This document shows, one piece after another, positions 23,265 to 32,460 of a DNA stretch of 64,000 nucleotides. Numbering within the stretch: the first letter of the stretch is position 1; each line of letters begins with the position of its first letter. A program made the translations under genes and the position numbers. The notes below the pieces were generated by a model. It saw only the letters and a program-made list of their open reading frames with translations. It did no database searches and was not told where the DNA came from. Location of the stretch: contig JARCOQ010000012.1 in NCBI GenBank assembly GCA_029207755.1, positions 23,547,740-23,611,739 on the forward strand, in the 5' to 3' direction. Origin of the DNA: Chamaea fasciata. Lineage: Eukaryota > Chordata > Aves > Passeriformes > Sylviidae.

Positions 23265-24092
23265 ATGGGACGGGGAATGTCCACCAAGAGAGACGTCTAT
23301 GCAGTCATGCTACACCTCCTAAGTAAGCATGTATTCCGCATCCTTAAGCGGGACCTTAAGTCGCTCCTACGATGGGTGTCACGCACATTCCCCGATACCG
23401 CCCCTTCTTCTATTTTTACTCTCCACTACTGGAATAAGGTCGGTGTAAAACTCTACAACCTGGCTACGCTGCCTGGCCATGAACCAGAGCTTCGCCTGCT
23501 CCCTGCTTGGAAGGCGGTCATGGACGTGATTAAAAAAGAGGGGGGAGGTGAGGTAACCTGTGAGGCAACCGCAGAGATGATCCCTGCAGCCGTGTTAAAC
23601 ACCGATCAGCCCAGGCCTCACTCTCCCTCCCCCGTCTGCACCCCCTCCCCGAAGAAAGCCAAAGACAGAGCACAGATGCCACCTTTAGCCTTGCCGCTAT
23701 CCCACCAGCAACCCCAGAGCCACCAAACGTTAATCAATTATGCGGACAGTGACTCCAGCAGTGATGGAGAGCCTTTTGACCCCAGCCCCGAAAGAGATCT
23801 GGACTTATTCCCCTTGAATGTGCACAACAATTGGTTACAGATAAGAAAGAAAGCCCTTAAGGACAGAAACTTTGCCTTTACTTCACTAATTGCTGCTTTA
23901 AGTTCCACCAGAATGGCCAACTTTTACAGAGAAACATCTCACAGCACGGGACTGCAACAAGTGCTGACACAAATCCTACAGCCTGCAGCAGCTGACAAAG
24001 TAACCAGGAGCAACCTTCAGCTTCCAGCTGGCCCTGTACACCCACTGGACTGTCTCCGACTTACCTGCAAGCCCGGACATATTAACCAATAA
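23265..24092 (+). CDS. gag-like ORF: matrix plus Ser/Pro-rich region
   Basis: An uninterrupted 275-codon frame starts with MGRGMSTKRDVY, so a Gly-2 myristoylation signal for membrane targeting is plausible. Residues 1-90 read like a class II matrix domain (HLLSKHVFRILKRDLKSLL, then LHYWNKVGVKLYNLA and LLPAWKAVMDVI). Residues 115-180 are rich in Pro, Ser and acidic residues (CTPSPKKAKDR and DSDSSSDGEPFDPSP). The end (NNWLQIRKKALKDRNFAF onward) may be the border toward capsid, but no capsid core or zinc knuckle follows before the stop. ATG at 23265 lies 128 bp after the primer site in a normal leader position. The open frame is probably due to youth and is not evidence of host use. Confidence 0.7.
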   Translation: MGRGMSTKRDVYAVMLHLLSKHVFRILKRDLKSLLRWVSRTFPDTAPSSIFTLHYWNKVGVKLYNLATLPGHEPELRLLPAWKAVMDVIKKEGGGEVTCEATAEMIPAAVLNTDQPRPHSPSPVCTPSPKKAKDRAQMPPLALPLSHQQPQSHQTLINYADSDSSSDGEPFDPSPERDLDLFPLNVHNNWLQIRKKALKDRNFAFTSLIAALSSTRMANFYRETSHSTGLQQVLTQILQPAAADKVTRSNLQLPAGPVHPLDCLRLTCKPGHINQ

Positions 24093-24179
24093 CACAGTAA
24101 TGTTGTCTTATTGCTCAAATTTTTGTCTCCCTACAGGAAATCTATGGACTCTTAGTACTCAGTTACCAGGCCTAGATTA

Positions 24180-24330
24180 TAGGTAGATCATCTGCATTGG
24201 TAACAAGACTGTTTGTTTTGCCAGGAGTCATTGACTCTGACAGGGCTGGGGAGATAAAGATCATGGCTTGGATCTGCCAAGCCTCCCTGTGTAGTCCCAG
24301 CTATATAGCCCTAACTCATACCTCTCCCAG
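24180..24330 (+). pseudogene. Retroviral dUTPase remnant
   Basis: One frame reads GVIDSDRAGEIKIMAW at about 24224, matching the conserved C-terminal part of betaretroviral dUTPase, which removes dUTP. Upstream and downstream it falls apart into stops. Betaretroviruses place this domain before the protease, as here. Confidence 0.6.
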
Positions 24331-24430
24331 CAGTACCCCTACCTACTCTCCCCATAGCTGAAAGGAGGGGAGGCAGGTTTAGTTCCACAGGGGTCAAAAA
24401 TTTTCTGGACACAACTGTATCACATCTCAG

Positions 24431-24703
24431 CATCCCACATGACAATACAAAGTGACTCTGCAATGCAAACACTTAATTTTAACAGGCCTCATTAATACTA
24501 GTGCAGGCATGATTGTTATCTCAAAAAGCCAATGGCCTAGTGATTGGCCAATTAACACTGTGCCTCAGGTACTCTCATGGGTGGGTGGAAATAGTCAAAG
24601 TCTGCAAAAAACACTTAATGCAAATTGCTACAGTCTAAACTTTTGTACTGTCTGTCCCCCTGGTTTTGTGGGGGAAGAATCTCTTAACACAGTGGGGTTT
24701 TAA
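24431..24703 (+). pseudogene. Retroviral protease remnant
   Basis: The frame LTGLINTSAGMIVISKSQWP has the layout of the protease active site, but the position of the catalytic Asp in Asp-Thr-Gly is Asn and the Gly is Ser. It continues with VLSWVGGNSQSLQ. Catalytic loss is clear. The lack of capsid/nucleocapsid upstream and RT downstream shows internal deletions on both sides. Confidence 0.65.
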
Positions 24704-24767
24704 AATTCAAACAAATTTTGTGGGGGGTCATTGAAGTGCACGACATTTTAAAACTAACCTTAAAAAG

Positions 24768-24846
24768 TGTTAAAAAAAAATAAAAGAAAGAAAAACAAAA
24801 ACAAAAACAACAATAACAAACCAACCAAAAACAAACAAACAAACAC
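24768..24846 (+). repeat. A/C-rich simple tract in the provirus
   Basis: About 80 bases composed almost only of A and C with (AAAC)n-like runs, placed between protease and env traces. Similar tracts occur at about 22336-22372 and 51910-52088. Confidence 0.8.
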
Positions 24847-24899
24847 CACCAGTTTGGTGGATTAATGTCTCTTAAGTTCTTAACAAGAAAGGGGGAGTC

Positions 24900-25800
24900 A
24901 GGCATGGCACCCCTGCTGAGAAGAATGCAGAAAGCTCTTTTATGTTTTCAATTTTTTTTGAATCATTCTTTGATGTACCCTAAGCAAATATTTACAGCCT
25001 CTGAGTGACAACTTAATGTCTGCATTAAGACTGCTTGTCTCTTCCTTTTGCTTAGTTTGTCATCAAACCTGGGTTGAATGCAAATGTGTTAAATGTGAGA
25101 TACTGTGGCACTGTGCATCTCGTAAAAGACGAGGTACTTGCTGTCAATATAGTCCATCGAGATGCAGCAGAAAAAATGCACGAATTCAACTAATAATGTG
25201 TGGGTATAAGTTTGGTCTACCAGAACAACTGGAAATTACTCCAGAGCAGTGGCTTACTGCTACTGAGAATAAGGAAAAAAATGATAATTTCTTGAATATT
25301 ATGGTATTTACTAAAAATTTTTTCTAGTACTCAGACAGAGACTGGGTTCTGTAAAAATGGATTTTTGTGTTAATTTTAATCACACAGGAAAAAAAGCTTG
25401 GGATGTTTCTCCTTATCATCCTGTGTACAAGAATCTTTCTGATCACTCAGAATCTATCCACAAAAGAATTCAGCTGCTAAAGGATAGTATGTTTTAACTA
25501 AAGGTAGAATCTGAATCTTGGCTAGATAACCTGTTTAGTGGCTGGGGTTTGACACCTTGGCTGAAAGATTTTCTTAGAACAGGAATGCATGTTAAGATTT
25601 TAATAATAATTATGTTAGTTATGATACCTTGCTTGCTTCAATGTGTGCAGAGATTTATTGATAAGGCTATGAAAGGACTGTTTTTGGTTAATACAGAAGG
25701 GGGAAATGTGGGAATACACAAGACAGAGAGTAAGACAGACTTAATTAGCATAGCTAGTCTGATGACTAGGATGCCATGGCAAGGACACACAGAACTTTGA
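24900..25800 (+). pseudogene. env remnant with transmembrane tail
   Basis: An open frame at 25016-25327 is Cys-rich (CKCVKCEILWHC) and might be surface-subunit material, but I cannot match it. The better part is 25506-25694: ESWLDNLFSGWGL, TPWLKDFL, then a hydrophobic run ILIIIMLVMIPCLLQCV and a short tail, which is how class II transmembrane subunits end. The frame then reads into the LTR and stops at 25800. A stop (TAA near 25497) and missing upstream parts show that it is not a complete envelope. Confidence 0.55.
25695..25706 (+). promoter_or_regulatory. Polypurine tract
   Basis: AGAAGGGGGAAA immediately precedes the TG of the 3' LTR, the expected primer for plus-strand synthesis. Confidence 0.8.
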
Positions 25801-26033
25801 GATTATGAGAAGATGGGATTAAACCTTCTTACGGGAAGAAGAGAGATTCAATCAACCCCCTACAAGAAAGATGTTGGAAAATGCATAAGTTGCTTGTATG
25901 ATCTTTTAACCTAATTATTGTAGTAGAAATTATTAACCTTACTGAAATGGTATAGAAGCTCTTGGAAAACCTGAGTAAAATCGAATTCTGATCACCAAAA
26001 TCAGTCCTCCCATCTCTCCATCAGTCGCCGACA
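25707..26033 (+). mobile_element. 3' LTR of the pol-deleted provirus
   Basis: TGTGGGAATACAC...CGCCGACA, 327 bp, the same length as the 5' copy. Three bases (ATA) lie between its CA end and the GGACAC repeat at 26037. The first two are also found after the 5' LTR. Confidence 0.85.
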
Positions 26034-26036
26034 ATA

Positions 26037-26530
26037 GGACACCTCCCACTGTCCCAGGCTGCTCCAAGCCCCAATGTCCAACCTGGCCTTGGACACTGCC
26101 AGGGATCCAGGGGCAGCCACAGCTTCTCTGGGCACCCTGTGCCAGACCCTCCCCACCCTCTCAGGGAACGATTCCTTCCCAATATCCCACCTATCCCTGC
26201 CCTCTGGCAGTGGGAGCTATTCCCTATGTTCTGGCACTCCAGTTCCTGAGGAATTGTCCCTCTCTGGTTTCCCTGCAGCCCCTCAGACCCTGGAAGGAGC
26301 TCTAAGGTCTCCAAACAAGCTTCCCCTCTCCAGGCTGAGCAGCCCCAGCCCTCCCAGCCTGGCTCCACAGGGGAGCTGCTCCAGTCCCCTCAGCACCTCC
26401 ATGACCTCCTCTGGACTTGATTCAACAGAGCAAGTTGCTGCCATGTCCTCCTTGTGTTGGGGTCACCAGAACTGAATGCAGCAATCCAGGTCTCACCAGA
26501 GCAGAGCAGAGGGATGGGATCCCCTCCCTC
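26037..26530 (-). repeat. CR1 LINE, right half (split by provirus)
   Basis: Continues from the left half: 'ccactgtcccaggctgctccaagcc', 'caacctggccttggacactgcc', 'ccctctggcag' and later 'agcagccccagccctcccagcct' and 'ccaggtctcacc', all standard avian CR1 3' region read in reverse. ORFs here (for example 26074-26475) are LINE shadows. Confidence 0.9.
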
Positions 26531-29284
26531 CCCTGCTGCCCATGTTGCCTTTGAGGCAGAAGATACAAACAGGACTGTGCTCATTTTCTGGGGAGACTCA
26601 AAGAGCAGCAGCCCCTTTCCCTGCCTTCAGCACTGCCCAGGTACATGGGGTTCCACACTGCTGTGGAAATACAGTTTATAAAAGACTCTGTCTTGGAGCA
26701 CTCTGTGAACTGGACTCAAAGTTAGGTTCAGAACCAGGAAACTCTGGGTGACTGCAGCCCTTGAAAAAAGTTCTCCTTCATGCTACCATGCAAGTGTAAA
26801 AAACCCACAAAAATTTAATCCCTTTAGCCATTGGAGTCTGGGTCAAGAATCTTGTAAGACTCAAGTAGTATGTAATGCATTTTGGGCAAAGCTGAGATTC
26901 TCTTCTATATCCTTCCTACATGAAAATGAATCCATTAACCCATAGCTCTGGAATTAGTTTATGTTCATCTTTTATAGACAACACATGTAACTCCACAACA
27001 GCACTGTTTAATTAAAAAGTGCAATGGCGCAAAGTTACTGGGGTATTAATCCTAGTTCCATTGAAATCACATGAAAATTTATTACATTAATCTGTATCTA
27101 GAGTTCATAAAGGACAAAATTTTACATTCTCAAAGTCACAGGTATGCAAAGGGAACTAAAAAGCTGTTTATCAATTTTCCTACATGAATGAATTAAGCCC
27201 AGATTACACACTAATACATTTGAGTAAGTAGGAGCAAATATTTACCCATTATTTAGCCATAAGAGCCTGTTTTCATATTCCATTTCTTCAGGGAAGGTCT
27301 TTCCTAAAGTGAAGCCTCCAGTGCTGGCACCTTGTGAACCTGTAAGAACAACAAAGTTATGGACCACTAATTAGCAAAGCAGCTCTTCCAGGTTGTGGTA
27401 TTTCCAATGAAATGAGAGTTTCTTGTGACTTTTGGAGCTCCCCCAGTTTGGTTAGTGATCCCAGCTGGAGTATGTGTAACACTTCATGGCATAACACAGC
27501 CCTGCCTCTTGACTCCTATTGGGGACCTGCAGTTCTGCAATCAGAAAGAGGGAAGAGCAGATCCAGGGGGAAAGATTTTACCTTTCGTTTAATGGGACTG
27601 GTCAGTGGAGCAAGAACAAAGAGTACTGTGAACCTGGCAGGAGCATTTCTGATGTGTATTTTAATCCATTTTAGAAAAGCTGCACTGGGATGATGATCTG
27701 TGCTGGAAGATTTATTTGGGAATAAACCAGATAGGAACAATCTTATTCTGGATTAAATATGTTCAGGGAAAACATGATCCGTGTACCAGCATTCCTCTCC
27801 CATGAAACAGAAACATCAACAACACTCAGTCCTGGTACTCCTATGGATGTCATGGGGTCTAAATGCACAGACCGACTGGAAAGCAGAGTTTCTAATTTCT
27901 CTAAAATGTTTCAGTGGGTTACTTGACCATTGCCCAAGGTAAAAAATTATTAGTGAAGATTTGGAATATTGTACTGAGAAGGTGACTAACAGACTGTTTC
28001 ATTTTTTGGGAGAATTATGGGTTTGGGAATTCATTTTGCATTGACCATGAACTGGCATAAGAGAACTACACAGACAGCCAAAAGTTTTTGAAGTATTTCA
28101 GATATGTTTTAAAATCCCATGAGGTTTTCTCTCTCTGTTTAATAAGGTACAAGAACAGAAAGAATACACATAGCAGGGGACACCAGTAACACAAACAGTG
28201 GTCCAGGAGGAAAAAGGGGATGTAGTTCCTTCATTAAATCTCAACTATTGAGAGTTAAGTTAAAGCATGTCATATTTTTCAAGTGAACAAACACAATAGG
28301 TTTTGTGATCCCCTGCATATTTGCAAGCACACAAAGATAGCTGGGATGCTGCACTATCAATATTACAACATGAATAAATTCAATAAAATCATTTCAACAG
28401 GGAAATTAAGGCACCTGGTGATGCTTTGTTGCCTCCCAGCCTTCAGATAAATTAAAAGAGCTCTTTTTGAAGGATTTACTATTTATCTCTAAAAATTTCC
28501 GTGTTAGCAATGTTGAATGAATGTTCATTGAGGCTGAGGTGGAATTAGTCATTTCTAGTAGCAGCGACGTTCTTATTTCCCTATTTATCCAAAGCTCCAT
28601 GATTAATCTTTAGCTCTTTAACTCTCTCATAGACACCACCCTTCATATAAAAGGAGAAAGATATTCTCATACAGTTTCCCAGTCCATTAAGGACAATTCC
28701 TTACACTATATGGCTTTACTGCTTTACACAGTTGTATTTTACACAGTAATTCCACTGTTTCTTTCAGATCACCATATTAAGCTTGGCCTGTACGAACAAC
28801 CTGGGCCTATTGGTGTTTATGTTTCAATCACTTGTAAAGGCGTTGTAGTGGACGGCTCGAATAACTGCTCATTCCCTAAAGATCTTGTAGCCTGAATTAC
28901 AGTGAAAGGCTGCAGAGTGGATTAAATAATGATGTAACAGGGGAATTGGGCAGAATGCCACCAGTAAGATGAGTCTGTGTATATGCACAGAGACCTTTTG
29001 CTGTCTCTTTGCAGCTGCCTCACTGCTGTCAGCTGCAAGGACCTGATGGATTCACTTATCTGCTGTACACCATGGAGTTCTGCAATACTTCCCATGCAGG
29101 AAAACCTGACCTCCTTGCCCACCTGTGGGATGGAAAAGACATAGACTTATTTGACTCTTTTGTTCGTCTTGTCCTTTGAACTTCATTAGCATTTTCCATT
29201 GTGAGTTTTATGACACATACAGCTGATTCTTTAGCTTCAAAATATTTCAGCTGCACTATGGTGCCTAAATAAGAAAAATGGACA
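26531..29284. other. Non-coding stretch with one weak exon candidate
   Basis: AT-rich with short chance ORFs. Positions 26531-26680 may still be CR1-derived. A small CpG-bearing open segment at 28768-28895 is listed separately. Confidence 0.4.
28768..28895 (+). other. Weak candidate exon or conserved element
   Basis: TTTCTTTCAG at 28758-28767 resembles a splice acceptor. The following 42 codons are open (HIKLGLYEQPGPIGVYV, then VVVDGSNNCSFPKDL) to a stop at 28893-28895, with a GT at 28886. The segment has several CpGs, while its surroundings have almost none. I do not recognise the protein. Confidence 0.2.
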
Positions 29285-29805
29285 ATGGTTTGGCTTGGAA
29301 GGGAACTTAAAGTTCATCCAGTGCCACCCCTGCCATAGGTAGGGACACCTTCCACTGTCCCAGGCTGCTCCAAGCCCCAATGTCCAACCTGGCCTTGAAC
29401 ACTGCCAGGGATCCAGGGGCAGCCACAGCTTCTCTGGGCACCCTGTGCCAGGGCCTCCCCACCCTCCCAGGGAACAATTCCTTCCCAATATCCCATCTAT
29501 CCCTGCCCTCTGGCAGGGGGAGACATTCCCTGTGTCCTGTCCCTCCAACCCTTGGCAATTGCCTCTCTCCATCTTTCCTGCAGCTCCCTCAGGCCCTGCA
29601 AGGCCACACTGAGATCACCCCAAAGCTTCTCCTCTCCAGGGTAAACAATCCCAGGTCTCCCAGCCTTTCCTCCCAGCAGAGCTGCTCCGTCCCTCTGCTC
29701 ATGCTTGTGCCTCCTCTGGGCTCTCTCCAGCAGCTCCAGGTCCTTGATGTGCTGAGCCCAGGACGGGGGCAGCTCTGCAGGTGGGATCTCACCTGAGTAG
29801 AGAAT
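29285..29805 (-). repeat. CR1 LINE 3' region
   Basis: Standard minus-strand CR1 text from the 3' end ('gcttggaagggaac', 'catccagtgccacccctgcc') through 'ggcaccctgtgccagggcctccccacc' to 'ctgctccagcagctccaggtcc' and 'gtgggatctcacctgagtagag'. Very similar to the copy at 40125-40665. Confidence 0.9.
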
Positions 29806-31014
29806 CTCAGAGCTGCAGAGCACTGGAAACACTCTAATTTTCTACAGCAGACACCATTGCATTAAGGAGCCAAAAATAACTTATGAGTTCTAAAATTATT
29901 TTGGGGTGAGCACAGAACTCTGGAAGTCGCTGTTAACAAAGTGTAAAGATGTCATTCAGTGTGTTCTTCTGCTTCTTTCTCGGCTGGATTGTATGCTTGT
30001 GTTTGTGACACAGTGATTATCTTTTAATAATCTTCAGAGTGGTAATAAAAACAAACCAACTTATCAAGTGATCACATAGGTATAACTCAGGACAATTAAT
30101 TTGATTTGAAAGCAAAACAAGCTTCCAGTGCATACCTGAACAATGTGCCTGGTTTTTATTATGACCTTAATTACAGCATGAAGTGATACTTGTTCTTTTT
30201 CTTCTGAGCTTGAATTTAACTCAATTCAGTCCTTCTGCAAGTTCTATAAAAATTCTTACACTCAATATAATATTATGATTCATGCAGATTTCTATGTAAA
30301 CAAGGTTTGGACTTCTCTGTTAATGAAACATGACTGAATGAGATGGTTGAACTCCTCTTCCTTTCTTTGAACAGACACAGTTTAACTGAAACTGCCAACA
30401 AGCCTATTTCAGTTAGGGCAGATGGATAGAAAACTGGCAGACTGATAGAGGGTGTTTTCCTTCATCCATGAATTCCTTGATCTTTGCAATCAGAGTTTGT
30501 GGAAGATCTACCTCCCAAATACAAAGATCAATTCTATTTTAGCAAAGAAGAGAAAAAAAATCAAAAAACTTTGGCCTTGAGGAACACAAATAAGCAATGT
30601 CCTTTCTCATTTTTTCAAAACATTTCCAAATGCTGGTTCTCAGTTACAGCTACTCTAATTTAAGGAAGAGTAGGACAAGTTCCTTTGATGATGGCCATAG
30701 CATCAAGGGTGACAAGAGTTGATAGAGCTGCTGCTCTAAATTTCAAGCAACCTACCTAGCTCAGAAGTCCATCATAAGAGAAATCTTCACTCATTATCAG
30801 GGACAAATAGAGAGGAATAATTGAGTTGATTACCTTATACTGCTTTGCAGATTATGACTACTATAAATGTGTTCAGCATCAATGAGTATTTTTAATGCAA
30901 GAGAATTTACCATTAAATATGCTTTTGGTGATTTATCTCACAAAGATTCTTTGTCTTATCTTTGGTATCTTAGAGAGAAAGGGAAGAGATGAGGGCAAAA
31001 TCCAAATCCCGGGA
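29806..31014. other. Non-coding AT-rich stretch
   Basis: Nothing recognisable beyond chance ORFs. Confidence 0.5.
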
Positions 31015-31135
31015 TCTAGTGATCACAGAAAACACCAAGATCATTGAGTCCAGCCTCTGACCAACCTCCCCTTGTTACCCAGACCAGAGCACTCAGTGCT
31101 ACACCCAGTCCTTCCTTGGACATCTCTGGAGACAA
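31015..31135 (-). repeat. CR1 LINE 3' fragment
   Basis: 'gatcacagaaaacaccaagatcattgagtccagcct' followed by 'ctccttggacatctc'-like text is the usual minus-strand CR1 tail ('aagatcatcgagtccaacc'). Diverged. Confidence 0.7.
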
Positions 31136-31373
31136 ATTTCAGGGCTAATCCATATTATTACAAGGAGTGAGCCCAGTTCTGGGTAAAGACCTTTCCTAGC
31201 ACCTGTAAATGTACTGAAGATGAATGCAGATATAACAGTGGAGTTGTTATGTCCTAGGGAAGAGTAAATAAAATGTGCTGTATCTATTCTCTGCTGAGTG
31301 ACACAGCAAATCCCAGACACAGTAACACAGGTCTGTTTTCAAACTTCTCACATTTTCCCCCCACAATTTATAG

Positions 31374-31378
31374 CAACT
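31374..31378 (+). repeat. Target-site duplication CAACT (left)
   Basis: CAACT before the outer LTR, matched by CAACT at 32456-32460. Confidence 0.85.
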
Positions 31379-32455
31379 TGTAGTGGTTTGAAAGCAAAAC
31401 AAGTGAGAGGCTCCAAGTCAGAAATACTATTTAATAAGAAGAAAGGGGGGGAAAAAAGTAAAATAAAATAAATGCAGTAATACAAAAGACTCCTGACAGA
31501 GTCAGAATACAACCTGAGCAGAATGATGGTGTAGTAGTTTGAAGGCAAAACAAATGAGAGGGTCCAAGTCAGAGATACAATTTAATAGGAAAAAAAAAAA
31601 AAAGGAAAGAAAGTAAAATAAAATAGATGCAATAATACAAAAGACCACTGACAGAGTCAGAATACAACCTGAGCGGAGTGGTGGAAGCAGTCCAGATGAA
31701 GTGGTCTTCCTGAAGCAGTGATCCTGTAGAAAGGTCTGGTAGCTCGGGTCCTCTGGGAATCCAGTGGGTAAGCGCCCCTCTGGTGTTCAGAGTCTCAGCT
31801 TATATCCAGGCTGGAATGCTTGGTTTCTCCCTCTGGGCGGAGCATCTCACAATGGGATGGTGAGTCATGTGATAAGGCCTGATGGGCCCATTAACAGGAG
31901 GTAGTCCAGGAGGGGGTTATCTGTGAGCTGTGTAGCAAAGGTGCTGATGGCCCATTAACAGAAGATAAACCAGAGTGGAGGAGGCAGGGAGCACTGCCTC
32001 ACCTGGTTTCAACAATTCATGAAGATGGTGATAGAATATACTTCAACCCAGGACAGATGGACACAGCCTACATGAGGGGGTCTTGCTGAAGCAGTGATCC
32101 CATAGAAAGGATCTGGTAACTCTGGTCCTCTAGAAATCCAGTGGGTAAGAGCTGCTCTTACTGTCCCAAATCCCAGATTATATCCAGGTGAGAATGCTTG
32201 GTTCCTCCCTCTGGGCGGAACATCTCACAATGGGATGATGAGTCATGCAGGGGGTCCTTGATGGCCCACTGAAGAGAAATAGCTCCCGGAGGGCGTTATC
32301 TATGAGTCATGCAGCAAGGCATTTGATGGGCCATTAACAGAAGATAGCCCGGAGGGAGGGGGCCTGGGAAAACACTGCTCCAACAATTGGATTCAACAGC
32401 TGATGAAGATGGTGATAGAATACTTGGTGAATGTCCTATACTACAACCCAAGACA
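31379..32455 (-). mobile_element. Outer solo LTR, interrupted by a second LTR of the same family
   Basis: Plus-strand edges are TGTAGTGGTTTGAAAGC (31379) and CTACAACCCAAGACA (32455), so the minus strand reads TGTCTTGGGTTGTAG...CACTACA. It is flanked by CAACT on both sides. The parts 31379-31529 and 32056-32455 together make one LTR of about 550 bp, with the inner LTR inserted between. On the minus strand a TATA-like GGATATAATC lies in the right part (about 32171-32180) and ATTAAA in the left part serves as a weak polyadenylation signal. Five-base duplications fit an ERVL-like element. Confidence 0.85.
31530..32055 (-). mobile_element. Inner solo LTR nested in the outer LTR
   Basis: Edges TGTAGTAGTTTGAAGGC (31530) and CTTCAACCCAGGACA (32055), length 526 bp. 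Flanked by GATGG at 31525-31529 and 32056-32060, a 5-bp target-site duplication. On the minus strand the TATA-like GGATATAAGC reads at about 31799-31808. It aligns with both parts of the outer LTR, so it is a younger insertion of the same family. Confidence 0.9.
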
Positions 32456-32460
32456 CAACT

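Larger units (their letters stand above)
22791..26033 (+). mobile_element. Pol-deleted class II endogenous retrovirus, 3.2 kb
   Basis: Layout: 327-bp 5' LTR (22791-23117), primer binding site (23120), gag start (23265-24092), dUTPase trace (about 24221-24320), protease trace (24452-24703), A/C-rich tract (24768-24846), env-like material (about 24900-25694), polypurine tract (25695-25706) and 327-bp 3' LTR (25707-26033). RT, RNase H, integrase and most of capsid are absent. The LTRs differ at only four positions, which points to a fairly recent insertion. It would need proteins from a relative to move. It is inserted into a CR1 copy. Confidence 0.85.

Noticed and set aside
26021..26584. ORFs of 115-133 codons at the CR1 right half
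   Set aside because: The same peptide wording recurs at 29.3, 40.2, 45.9, 58.2 and 60.8 kb, so they are translations of CR1 3' sequence, which is non-coding there.
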